Origin: Prevotella sp. UBA2754
GTDB taxonomy: Bacteria > Bacteroidota > Bacteroidia > Bacteroidales > Bacteroidaceae
DNA length: 64,000 nucleotides
Reading direction: 5' to 3'
Assembly: GCA_002353295.1 (NCBI GenBank)
Contig: DEJG01000016.1
Coordinates: 1-64,000 of the forward strand
A model generated the notes under the pieces. It made no database searches and was not told where the DNA came from. It saw only the letters and a program-made list of their open reading frames with translations. Both the position numbers and the translations under genes were made by a program. Positions 23,771 through 32,231 of the stretch are shown here, in pieces (the stretch's first letter is position 1; every line of letters starts with the position of its first letter).

Positions 23771-24739
23771 ATGGCATATAATAAAGAACGATACAGAGCG
23801 CTGAAGCTGACGGCATACTACTTGCTTTTAGGCATTTGGTATGCACTCTCCTTACTGCCTCTATGGGTGCACTACCTATTAAGCGACATGCTCTACCTCA
23901 TCGTTTATAAACTCGTAGGCTATCGCAAACAAGTGGTGAGAAGCAATCTGGCAACATCCTTCCCTGAAAAGACAGAAGAAGAACGGCTACAGATAGAGCG
24001 AGATTTCTATCATTTTTTAGGCGACTATCTGGCTGAAAGTGTAAAACTGATGAGCATCAGTAAAAAGAATCTGAAGAAACGTCTTATTTTTAAAGGTCAG
24101 GATGTTGTTAATCAATGCGTAAATGAAGGTCAGTCATGTGCTGTCTATCTGGGACATTATTGTAATTGGGAATGGATTACTTCCCTACCCCTTTGGGTGA
24201 CTTCCAAGGCTCAATGCGGACAGATTTATCACCCCCTTGAGAATTTGGTTTTCGATCTTATTTTCCTGCGACTCCGTCAACGTCAGGGCGCTATCTGCAT
24301 TCCCATGCAAGATACACTACGTAAAATCTTAGAATATAATCAGCAGAAACAACCAGTCGTCATAGGATATATCAGTGATCAAAAGCCTTACTGGACCAAC
24401 ATCCACCACTGGGTAGACTTCCTGCATCACGACACACCCGTATTGACGGGTACGGAACGTATAGCACGCAAAATGAATCATGCTGTGTTTTATATGGATG
24501 TACGCCGTATTCGCCGTGGCTATTATGAAGCAGAGTTCAAACTTATCACTCGTGAGCCTCAGAAACTGAAAGAATTTGAACTCACGGATATTTACTACCA
24601 ACACTTGGAACAAAGCATCCTTCGAGCACCAGAATACTGGCTATGGAGTCATAATCGCTGGAGCAGAACACGTGAAGAGTTCAACAGAAAATTTGAGATT
24701 GTGAACGGGAAGGTTATTCCTAAGGAAAGATCTTTTTGA
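23771..24739 (+). CDS. Lipid A biosynthesis acyltransferase (LpxL/HtrB family)
   Basis: A 322-residue inner-membrane acyltransferase with an N-terminal anchor (LTAYYLLLGIWYALSLLPLWVHYLL). The family HX4(D/E) catalytic motif appears as GHYCNWEW near residue 131, and later blocks (VVIGYISDQKPY, VLTGTERIARKMNHAVFYMDVRR, EYWLWSHNRWSR) are typical. It adds a secondary acyl chain to Kdo-lipid A or a related lipid. Location among LPS genes fits. Confidence 0.92.
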   Translation: MAYNKERYRALKLTAYYLLLGIWYALSLLPLWVHYLLSDMLYLIVYKLVGYRKQVVRSNLATSFPEKTEEERLQIERDFYHFLGDYLAESVKLMSISKKNLKKRLIFKGQDVVNQCVNEGQSCAVYLGHYCNWEWITSLPLWVTSKAQCGQIYHPLENLVFDLIFLRLRQRQGAICIPMQDTLRKILEYNQQKQPVVIGYISDQKPYWTNIHHWVDFLHHDTPVLTGTERIARKMNHAVFYMDVRRIRRGYYEAEFKLITREPQKLKEFELTDIYYQHLEQSILRAPEYWLWSHNRWSRTREEFNRKFEIVNGKVIPKERSF

Positions 24740-24745
24740 GTAGCA

Positions 24746-26560
24746 CTACCGTTTATCCAAATCTTTTGAAGCAACTTGTAAGATTGCTTTAGCATTTTGT
24801 AAAAGAGAAGAACTATGAGGCCCTCGTGATTTCACCATCTTGTTACTAATGAAGTCAAAATTGATAAAAGAAGTATTATCAATCATTGTGACTCCATCAT
24901 CATAGGTATGAATCGCAAAGGGTTGGGTATAGGTTTTACTCAACACATCACGACTGAAAGCATACTCATCGTGACTGATGCCTAATTGTCCTAATAACGT
25001 AGCAGGCAAATCGGTCTGGTTGCATATCAACTCAACACGCCGTGGCTCTTTAATAACACCACCTACCCATAGCATGGGAATATGATTGAGCATAGGATCA
25101 GACTCTGAGAGATTTTCATAAAAGATGCCATGATCAGGCAGCATCACCACCAAAGTGTTATTCCAAAGGGCAGACTTTTGTAGTTGTTGGATAAAATCAC
25201 CAATACATTTGTCAAGATAAAAGAAAGCATTCAACTTTTTATCCTTAAACTGCTGGACAGGAACGTCCCATGGTTCGTGACTACTTAATGTGGAGTAACC
25301 TATCAAGAAAGGTTGGGGAACTGATGAAGCTGTTGTGAATAGTGTTTTAAAGGTAATATCATCACGGACACCCCACTTTCCTGTTTCTTGTTCTACAGGA
25401 GAAAAATTTTTCTTCCATATTAATTGCTCAAAGCCGCCAGCCACCAGATAGCTTCGCATATTCGTAAAGTTGATATCACCTCCGTATAAATAATAGGTAT
25501 GGTAGTTACGCTCCTGTTTCAACGTTTTAGCAATATTAGGCAGTGACCGGGATTTGGAAGGCATCTTCATGACAGACATGGTAGGGAACGAAGGATATCC
25601 GCTCCAAGTACACAATGTGCCTCGATCTGTACGCCAAGTGTTGCCATAACAATTAGCAAAATATATACCTTCTCGCATCAATCTATTGAAATTAGGCATC
25701 ACGTCAGTTTTACCCCCAACCTCAGTAAAAACACTGCCACAACCTTCCAGCAAAATGATTATCACATTGGGGTGTTGCGTCGTCAACAACGTATCACTTC
25801 CTACTGACAGAGTATTATATAATTCTTGTACTATGTGTTCACTCTCCGCATCTTCCATGAAGTGATACACCACATTTTGTGCAGACTTCTCTAAAGAAGC
25901 AAAAAAAGAAAAAATAGGATTGACTGCAGAATGGTTAAAGAATTGATTCTGCGAATAATACACCTGTCCGATATTGGTGGTTGATACGTCCAAGCCTCCT
26001 CTGATTCCGATAATGATAAATGGTATGAGGAGCAAAGCTATCATGGTGGCTATGAACTTTTGACTGTTTTTTGCTAGTTTTGACAATATACAGTGAGGTG
26101 TCAATTTGTCGTAAACCCAATAAATGACAAGCCCACACAGTATCGCCCATACCAAACGAATCAGTATATAACCCAAACTCACACTTGCCATTGCCTCTGT
26201 AGGGGTTTCTAAATAGGAAAGACAGGAAGCATCTAACTTGAAATGCCAAAACTCATAAAGACTAGTGTCGGCCACAAAAGCCAAAGAAAGCAAGGTAGCT
26301 GCAACAACATAATACGCCCTGAAGATCCATTTGGAAATGCTAAACCATAATGATACTATAGACAATAGGAAAGGAATAATGAGGAGATAGAGCGTCATGC
26401 TAAGGTCTAAACTCAATCCATGATAGAGTACCTGTAACACGTCAAAGAAAGACATATCGTCTTTGCTGAGATTATAAAGTATAAAGACCACTTTGGCAAC
26501 AACGAAAAAAAATACTGTCGCTACGCAGAATTTCAGCAGATAGAGTGCTCTTTGCTTCAT
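24746..26560 (-). CDS. LTA-synthase/sulfatase-family membrane transferase
   Basis: A 604-residue protein: about five transmembrane helices in residues 1-170 and an extracytoplasmic alkaline-phosphatase-fold domain from about 250 to 560. Metal and nucleophile motifs are seen: VIIILLEGCGS (Glu), NTWRTDRGTLCTW (Thr nucleophile region), SSHEPWDVP and LPDHGIFYENL (Asp-His). Relatives transfer phosphoglycerol or phosphoethanolamine to envelope glycans. In this LPS-rich setting, decoration of lipid A or core is the likely role. Its start overlaps the msbA-like stop by 4 nt. Confidence 0.88.
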   Translation of the reverse strand: MKQRALYLLKFCVATVFFFVVAKVVFILYNLSKDDMSFFDVLQVLYHGLSLDLSMTLYLLIIPFLLSIVSLWFSISKWIFRAYYVVAATLLSLAFVADTSLYEFWHFKLDASCLSYLETPTEAMASVSLGYILIRLVWAILCGLVIYWVYDKLTPHCILSKLAKNSQKFIATMIALLLIPFIIIGIRGGLDVSTTNIGQVYYSQNQFFNHSAVNPIFSFFASLEKSAQNVVYHFMEDAESEHIVQELYNTLSVGSDTLLTTQHPNVIIILLEGCGSVFTEVGGKTDVMPNFNRLMREGIYFANCYGNTWRTDRGTLCTWSGYPSFPTMSVMKMPSKSRSLPNIAKTLKQERNYHTYYLYGGDINFTNMRSYLVAGGFEQLIWKKNFSPVEQETGKWGVRDDITFKTLFTTASSVPQPFLIGYSTLSSHEPWDVPVQQFKDKKLNAFFYLDKCIGDFIQQLQKSALWNNTLVVMLPDHGIFYENLSESDPMLNHIPMLWVGGVIKEPRRVELICNQTDLPATLLGQLGISHDEYAFSRDVLSKTYTQPFAIHTYDDGVTMIDNTSFINFDFISNKMVKSRGPHSSSLLQNAKAILQVASKDLDKR

Positions 26561-28386
26561 AGGCTCTGCATATCATTCAACTTTTTATAATACCCATCTA
26601 TCTGGAGTAATTCGTCATGGGTGCCTCGCTCTACTATCTGCCCTTCGTGCAAGACACAAATTTCATCAGCGTTCTTAATGGTAGAGAGGCGATGAGCAAT
26701 GGCAACAGTTGTACGCGTCTTCATCAGTCGTTCCAGTGCATCTTGTACCAAACGTTCGCTCTCTGTATCTAGAGCAGAGGTAGCCTCATCGAGAATGAGG
26801 ATTGGCGGATTCTTCAGGATAGCTCGAGCAATAGAGACACGCTGACGCTGACCACCAGAGAGACGGCCTCCCCGATCACCTATATTGGTGTCAAACTGAT
26901 GCTCACTCTGTATGATGAATTCGTAAGCATTAGCAATCTTGGCAGCCTCGGCTATCTGTTCGTCTGTGGCACTATCCACACCAAACGAGATATTATTGCG
27001 GAAGGAGTCGTTGAAGAGGATTGCTTCTTGATTGACGTTTCCTATCAACTGGCGCAAGTCCCCAATACCTAAGTCTTTGACGTTAATGCCATCAATTAGG
27101 ACCTCACCTTCCTGTACATCGTAATAACGTGGAATCAGATCGACCATCGTTGACTTACCAGATCCCGACTGTCCTACAATGGCTATCGTTTTCCCTTTGG
27201 GAATCACAAGATTGATGTTTCTCAGTACCCATTGGTCGCCATAACGGAACGACACATCACGGAACTCTATCTGATGTTCGAAAGAAACAATATGTTTAGG
27301 ATGCTCTGGTTCCTTAATCGTATTCTCCGCCAAAAGAATCTTATCAATACGTTCCATTGATGCTAAACCTTTGGGGATGTTGTAACCTGCTCGAGAGAAT
27401 TCCTTCAATGGATGAATAATCGAGTACAGAATCACCATATAATAGATAAACATCGGACCAGTAAACACATGATAATTAAGAACTAAAACGCCTCCAAACC
27501 ATAATACAACAACAACCAAAAGAGTGCCTAAAAATTCGCTAACAGGATGTCCCAATTGTATGCGGAGATGTACGCGGGTCAATTGATTACGATAGGCTGT
27601 ATTGATTTTCTCAAACTTATCAATCATTTTTCCTTCTGCACAAAAAGCCTTGATAATACGTAATCCACCCAAGGTCTCTTCAATAACACTCATTGTATCA
27701 CTCCACAACATTTGCGCTTTTACACTCTTCTGCTTCAGGCTCTTACCCACTAATCCCATCAACCAAACAACTAAAGGAATAAGGATCACAGTAAATAGTG
27801 TCAGTTGCCAAGACAATGCAATAAGGGTTACAAAATAAACAATAATCAAAATTGGATCCTTCATCAATAAGTCTAATGATGACATCACTGAGGCTTCAAC
27901 TTCCTGAACGTCTCCACTGATTCGAGCAATAATATCACCTTTTCGCTCTTCGGAGAAAAAGCCAAGAGGCAATGAAACAACCTTTCGGTACATTAAATTA
28001 CGGATGTCCCTAACCACTCCAGTACGTATGGGTGTCAGCAAAGCGCCTCCAAGGTAATATGCACCTGTCTTTAATAAAGTCATAAAAGCTAAGAACAAGC
28101 CTATAATTAACAGGGTCGCAGTAGCTCCATAGTTACCAATTAAACCATTAACATAATAATTCATGTTGTTCATTAGCACTTCTTGGATATTGCTCCAGTC
28201 CCATGCCATTAAAGCAGTGGCCTTTTCTGCTTCTTCTGTCTGGAAAATGATTTGCAGAATTGGTATCAAAGCAGCAAAGGAGAATATATTCAATAATGCT
28301 GACAACACATTGAAAATAACAGAAAGAATCACATACTTCTTATAAGGAGGTAAGAATCGCTTAAGTACATGCCAAAAATCTTTCAT
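26557..28386 (-). CDS. MsbA-type ABC exporter, fused membrane and ATPase domains
   Basis: A 609-residue half-transporter. Six-helix membrane domain at about 20-340, ATPase at about 365-605 with Walker A GQSGSGKST, signature LSGGQRQR, Walker B ILILDEATSALD and H-loop IAHRLSTI. The sequence resembles lipid A/lipid-linked glycan flippases of the MsbA family, which act as homodimers. It overlaps miaB and the sulfatase-family gene by 4 nt on either side, so the three genes form one operon. Confidence 0.9.
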   Translation of the reverse strand: MKDFWHVLKRFLPPYKKYVILSVIFNVLSALLNIFSFAALIPILQIIFQTEEAEKATALMAWDWSNIQEVLMNNMNYYVNGLIGNYGATATLLIIGLFLAFMTLLKTGAYYLGGALLTPIRTGVVRDIRNLMYRKVVSLPLGFFSEERKGDIIARISGDVQEVEASVMSSLDLLMKDPILIIVYFVTLIALSWQLTLFTVILIPLVVWLMGLVGKSLKQKSVKAQMLWSDTMSVIEETLGGLRIIKAFCAEGKMIDKFEKINTAYRNQLTRVHLRIQLGHPVSEFLGTLLVVVVLWFGGVLVLNYHVFTGPMFIYYMVILYSIIHPLKEFSRAGYNIPKGLASMERIDKILLAENTIKEPEHPKHIVSFEHQIEFRDVSFRYGDQWVLRNINLVIPKGKTIAIVGQSGSGKSTMVDLIPRYYDVQEGEVLIDGINVKDLGIGDLRQLIGNVNQEAILFNDSFRNNISFGVDSATDEQIAEAAKIANAYEFIIQSEHQFDTNIGDRGGRLSGGQRQRVSIARAILKNPPILILDEATSALDTESERLVQDALERLMKTRTTVAIAHRLSTIKNADEICVLHEGQIVERGTHDELLQIDGYYKKLNDMQSL

Positions 28387-29714
28387 ACTTCTTCTCCGAA
28401 TAAAGTTGCACTTGTACTACTGGTAATCCTCACTCGAACGGTTTCGCCAATATGATGGTTGCCCTTGTCGAACACCACCATCTTGTTTTGTTCCGTTCGT
28501 CCACAGAGTTGCTCACGGCTACGCTTTGAAAATCCTTCCACCAAGACATCAAACTCCTTACCCTCGTCTTTCTTATTTTGCTGGGCAGATATTTCTGTCT
28601 GCAAGGCAATGAGTTCATTCAGACGACGAATTTTTTCCTCCTCCGGAACATCGTCTGGGAGATGTTTTGATGCGTAAGTTCCTGGGCGTTCTGAGTATTT
28701 GAACATAAAGGCAGAGTCGTAACCTACCTCTCGCATCAGGTCGAGCGAGAGTTGATGGTCTTCTTCTGTCTCCGAGTGATAGCCCACAAAAATATCAGTG
28801 GAAAGACCGCAGTTAGGAATGATGCGGCGAATAGCTGCCACACGATCAAGATACCACTCACGGGTGTATTTACGATTCATCAGTTTCAGTATGCGGTCTG
28901 AGCCACTCTGCACAGGCAGATGGATATGCTTGCAGACATTAGGCATCTCGGCTATCACCCGCAGCGTCTCGTCACTCATATCCTTAGGATGACTAGTGGT
29001 GAAGCGAACTCGCATCTGCGGAGCCTCTTCGGCAACCCTCTTCAACAACTCTGGGAACCCATTTCTCATTCCTAATTCCTCATTTTTCATTTCGAAAGAA
29101 TTCACATTCTGCCCCAGCAAAGTCACTTCCTTGAATCCACGGTCTCTGAGGTCGCGCACTTCACGAAGAATGCTCTCTACATCTCTTGAACGTTCACGGC
29201 CACGAGTGTAAGGGACAATGCAATAATGACAGAAATTGTTGCATCCACGCATGATGCTGACAAAACCACCTATCTTATGCCCCAAACCTATGCGCTGGGG
29301 CACCACGTCTTTATAGGTCTCCGAGGTGGAGAGTTCAATATTGATGGCCTTATGTCCTAACTCTGCCTGAGCAACCAAGTCAGGCAAAGTGAGATAAGCA
29401 TCAGGTCCAGCCACAAGGTCGCAATGATGATGCTGAAGCAAATCATCCTTGACACGTTCGGCCATGCAGCCCAAGACACCAATAAGGAGGGAGCCACTAC
29501 GCCGTGCGCGGCGCAAAGCATCCAAAGCATCCAAGCGATGGAATATCTTCTGTTCTGCATTGTCACGAACGGAACAGGTATTGAGGAATACTGCATCTGC
29601 CTCGTTGATATCCTCTGTCGTCTCATAGCCCGCCATCTGCATGACGCTGGCAACCACTTCAGAGTCGGCCACATTCATCTGACAACCATAAGTCTCAATA
29701 TAGAGTTTTTTCAT
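28383..29714 (-). CDS. miaB: tRNA-2-methylthio-N6-dimethylallyladenosine synthase MiaB
   Basis: A 443-residue radical-SAM methylthiotransferase that modifies A37 of tRNAs reading UNN codons. Domains: N-terminal UPF0004 (YIETYGCQMNVADSEVV), radical SAM cluster motif MRGCNNFCHYCIVPYTRGRERSR near 153-175, and C-terminal TRAM (about 375-440). A heptanucleotide array is translated within it near residue 205-218 (EMKNEELGMRN), in the variable loop after LLGQNVNSF. First gene of the miaB-msbA-sulfatase operon. Confidence 0.96.
   Translation of the reverse strand: MKKLYIETYGCQMNVADSEVVASVMQMAGYETTEDINEADAVFLNTCSVRDNAEQKIFHRLDALDALRRARRSGSLLIGVLGCMAERVKDDLLQHHHCDLVAGPDAYLTLPDLVAQAELGHKAINIELSTSETYKDVVPQRIGLGHKIGGFVSIMRGCNNFCHYCIVPYTRGRERSRDVESILREVRDLRDRGFKEVTLLGQNVNSFEMKNEELGMRNGFPELLKRVAEEAPQMRVRFTTSHPKDMSDETLRVIAEMPNVCKHIHLPVQSGSDRILKLMNRKYTREWYLDRVAAIRRIIPNCGLSTDIFVGYHSETEEDHQLSLDLMREVGYDSAFMFKYSERPGTYASKHLPDDVPEEEKIRRLNELIALQTEISAQQNKKDEGKEFDVLVEGFSKRSREQLCGRTEQNKMVVFDKGNHHIGETVRVRITSSTSATLFGEEV
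29061..29095. repeat. Heptanucleotide array inside miaB, five units
   Basis: ATTTCTC, ATTCCTA, ATTCCTC, ATTTTTC, ATTTCGA: five 7-nt units beginning ATT. Total 35 nt, not a multiple of three. Confidence 0.85.
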
Positions 29715-29733
29715 GTTTTTTCCTTTTTGCTTG

Positions 29734-29741
29734 CAAAGTTA
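29734..29741 (-). promoter_or_regulatory. Promoter -7 element TAACTTTG for miaB operon
   Basis: The minus strand carries TAACTTTGCA, 19 nt before the miaB ATG. It lies back to back with the plus-strand box at 29754-29761, only 12 bp apart, so the two polymerase footprints overlap. Confidence 0.6.
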
Positions 29742-29753
29742 CGCTTTTTTTCG

Positions 29754-29761
29754 TATATTTG
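29754..29761 (+). promoter_or_regulatory. Promoter -7 element TATATTTG for the repeat protein
   Basis: TATATTTGCACC precedes the ATG at 29789 by 27 nt, with TTG at 29731-29733. Confidence 0.55.
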
Positions 29762-29788
29762 CACCGATATTAACCAAAACTTCATGAA

Positions 29789-30202
29789 ATGATGAAATTA
29801 CTTCGCATTTTGTTTGTTGCCTTCATGGTGATAATGACATCTGGAGCTATGGCGCAGACTGTCTACAACAGCAACGGTAGCAGTTGCGGTAAAATTGAGA
29901 GTAATGGAACCGTTCGCAACGGCAGTGGGTCAAGTATCGGCAAAATCGACAGCGACGGCACTGTGCGTAACGGCAACGGAAGCAGTATTGGTAAGATAGA
30001 CCGAGATGGTACCATCCGTAACAGTAATGGTAGTAGTATCGGCAAAGTAAGCAGCGACGGCATTGTCCGTAATGGCAATGGCAGTCAGATTGGAAAAATC
30101 GAAAGTGACGGTACCGTTCGTAATGGTAACGGTTCTAGCATCGGAAAAGTTTCAGGTGTCCCTAAAGAGTGGGCTGCTGCTTATTTCTTCTTTTTCTTCT
30201 AG
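29789..30202 (+). CDS. Exported protein of six 17-residue tandem repeats
   Basis: A 137-residue protein: signal peptide MMKLLRILFVAFMVIMTSGAMAQ, then six 17-residue repeats with consensus NGNGSSIGKIDSDGTVR (about 26-127), then KEWAAAYFFFFF. The repeat pattern (G..IG.I...G.V.) resembles 'beta-flower' type repeat domains, in which each repeat forms a blade; this assignment is by eye. The hydrophobic aromatic tail is unusual. Repeats are encoded by 51-nt tandem units, so copy number could vary without frameshift. ATGs at 29789 and 29792 are equivalent. Confidence 0.8.
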   Translation: MMKLLRILFVAFMVIMTSGAMAQTVYNSNGSSCGKIESNGTVRNGSGSSIGKIDSDGTVRNGNGSSIGKIDRDGTIRNSNGSSIGKVSSDGIVRNGNGSQIGKIESDGTVRNGNGSSIGKVSGVPKEWAAAYFFFFF

Positions 30203-30226
30203 AAAACAAACTTAAGATAGTATTTG

Positions 30227-31093
30227 ATGGAATTGATTAAAGACAAAGAATATGGTGGAGAGCGCCCGCTTTTCACCATACATGATACACGATTGGAAAA
30301 CATCACCATAACAGACGGTGAGAGTGGTATCAAACAATGCCAGAATTTAGAGGCCAGCAACTGTCGTTTCTATGGCAAATATCCTTGGTGGCACGTAGAT
30401 GGTGCACTGATAGAAGACTGTTACTTCGCACTGGATTCGCGTTCGGCTATCTGGTACACCAACGACTTGGTGATGCGTCGTTGTCGTATTGACGCACCAA
30501 AATTCTTCAGAGAAATGAAGAATGTGGAGTTGGAGGATGTTCAGATATGTGATGCCGACGAGACATTTTGGAAGGTGGACGGACTGAAACTGAAAAACGT
30601 GCGGCTGCACGGAGGAACATATCCTTTCATGTTTTCCAAGAACATCTATGTAGATGGACTGGAGAGCGACTCAAAATATGTGTTCCAATATTGCCAAAAC
30701 GTAGAGATTCATCATGCCAAGATTCTTACAAAGGACTCCTTCTGGGAGTGTGAGGATGTGACCATTTATGATTCTGAATTGGATGGTGAATACTTGGCTT
30801 GGCACTCGAAGAACGTAAGATTGGTGAATTGTCATCTAGCAGGAGAACAATTACTTTGCTATGCCGATAATCTGGTATTGGAGAACTGTACCTTCGACAA
30901 GGCCTGCGATCGCATTTTTGAATACTCTACCGTTGAAGCCGATATCAAAGGACATATCACGCATATCAAGAATCCTACCAGCGGACACATCGTTGCAGAC
31001 TCTATCGGTTCTGTGACTATCGATGAAAATGTGCGTCAACCGAATAATTGCGTGATAGAGGTAAGAGGTAAGAAGGATGAAGTACGATTTTAA
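30227..31093 (+). CDS. DUF3737 family beta-helix protein
   Basis: A 288-residue protein made of short repeated beta-strands (ENITITDGESGIKQC, LEASNCRFYGKYPWWHVDGALIEDCYFA, VMRRCRIDAPKFFREMKNVELEDVQI), typical of DUF3737, a predicted right-handed beta-helix of unknown function. No signal peptide. The last residues ([11 protein letters not shown]) are encoded by a heptanucleotide array, which also overlaps the start of the next gene by 17 nt. It probably forms an operon with the C-S lyase gene, a common DUF3737 neighbour. Confidence 0.88.
   Translation: MELIKDKEYGGERPLFTIHDTRLENITITDGESGIKQCQNLEASNCRFYGKYPWWHVDGALIEDCYFALDSRSAIWYTNDLVMRRCRIDAPKFFREMKNVELEDVQICDADETFWKVDGLKLKNVRLHGGTYPFMFSKNIYVDGLESDSKYVFQYCQNVEIHHAKILTKDSFWECEDVTIYDSELDGEYLAWHSKNVRLVNCHLAGEQLLCYADNLVLENCTFDKACDRIFEYSTVEADIKGHITHIKNPTSGHIVADSIGSVTIDENVRQPNNCVIEVRGKKDEVRF
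31057..31084. repeat. Heptanucleotide array at DUF3737 end / C-S lyase start
   Basis: AGAGGTA, AGAGGTA, AGAAGGA, TGAAGTA: two perfect and two degenerate 7-nt units. The array contains the start codon of the next gene. Confidence 0.6.
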
Positions 31094-32231
31094 TGAAATC
31101 ATTGAACGCCGAGGCACAGGCAGTGTGAAGTGGGACGAAAGTCCCTCTGCTGATGTAATCCCCATGTGGGTGGCCGACATGGACTTCAAAGCGGCTCCTG
31201 CCATTTTGGAGGCTATCCGCAAACGGGCAGAGCATGGAGTATTTGGCTATGCGTTGGTAGAAAATGACTACTATGACGCTATCATCTCCTGGTTTCAGCG
31301 CCGCCATCAGTGGACCATCAGAAAAGAAGAGATACTCTATACCACAGGGGTTGTTCCTGCGATGTCGTGTGCTATCAAAGCACTGACGATGCCTGGCGAG
31401 AAAGTGCTCATCCTTTCGCCAGACTACAACTGCTTCTTCTCCAGTATCCGTAACAACGGTTGTGAAGTGCTGGAGAGTGTGTTGCGATTCAGTCGCAACA
31501 CACCCTATCATTTTGAGGTGGATTGGGAAGACTTCGAGCAACAGTGTGCGGACGAGAAAACCACCGTCTTCCTGCTCTGCAACCCCCATAACCCAACAGG
31601 ACGCGTATGGACCAAGGAAGAACTGCAACAGATGGCAGATATCTGTCATCAGCATCAGGTACGTATCATCTCTGATGAGATACACTGTGAACTCATCATG
31701 CCTGAGCACCAATTCTGTCCTGTGGCAACAGTAGATGAAGAGGCCATTATCCTTAACTCGCCCACCAAGTCGTTTAACATCGCAGGACTGCAGGTAGCCA
31801 ACATCATCTGCCGCAATGCAGAATGGCGCAGACGAATTGATAGAGCCATCAATATTAACGAGGTATGCGACTTAAATCCCTTCGGACCTGTTGCCTTGAA
31901 AGCTGCCTATAACGAGAGTGAGGCGTGGATTGACGAGCTGAACCAATATCTGTGGGACAACTACCAAGCGCTGAGCGATTTCATCGCTCAGAACATCCCC
32001 CAATGGAAAGTGATGCCTCTGGAAGGCACCTATCTCGTATGGGTAGATGTCTCCCTCTGCTGCGACAATGTCACAGCATACACAGACAAGTTGATGCAGG
32101 AGGCAAAGGTATGGCTCAACCCAGGCACCATGTATGGGGCAGAGAGCGGGAAAGGATATGTCCGCATCAATATCGCCTGCCCGAGAAGCAGGATGATGGA
32201 GGCTTTACAACGACTCAGCACTGTTGTTTAA
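31077..32231 (+). CDS. MalY/PatB-type cystathionine beta-lyase (C-S lyase)
   Basis: A 384-residue fold-type I PLP enzyme. N terminus [18 protein letters not shown] is family-diagnostic, as are PMWVADMDF near residue 29-38, [10 protein letters not shown] near 168 and the PLP-lysine motif [12 protein letters not shown] near 224-235. It cleaves cystathionine or cysteine conjugates to pyruvate, ammonia and a thiol. It overlaps the DUF3737 gene by 17 nt and converges with the GH95 gene, overlapping by 4 nt. Confidence 0.94.
   Translation: MKYDFNEIIERRGTGSVKWDESPSADVIPMWVADMDFKAAPAILEAIRKRAEHGVFGYALVENDYYDAIISWFQRRHQWTIRKEEILYTTGVVPAMSCAIKALTMPGEKVLILSPDYNCFFSSIRNNGCEVLESVLRFSRNTPYHFEVDWEDFEQQCADEKTTVFLLCNPHNPTGRVWTKEELQQMADICHQHQVRIISDEIHCELIMPEHQFCPVATVDEEAIILNSPTKSFNIAGLQVANIICRNAEWRRRIDRAININEVCDLNPFGPVALKAAYNESEAWIDELNQYLWDNYQALSDFIAQNIPQWKVMPLEGTYLVWVDVSLCCDNVTAYTDKLMQEAKVWLNPGTMYGAESGKGYVRINIACPRSRMMEALQRLSTVV

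Noticed and set aside
29860..30160. CRISPR or minisatellite DNA
   Set aside because: The 51-nt repetition is fully explained by a coding frame with signal peptide and 17-residue protein repeats.
31017..31712. Minus-strand ORF opposite the C-S lyase
   Set aside because: No recognisable family, and it covers the conserved MalY frame.
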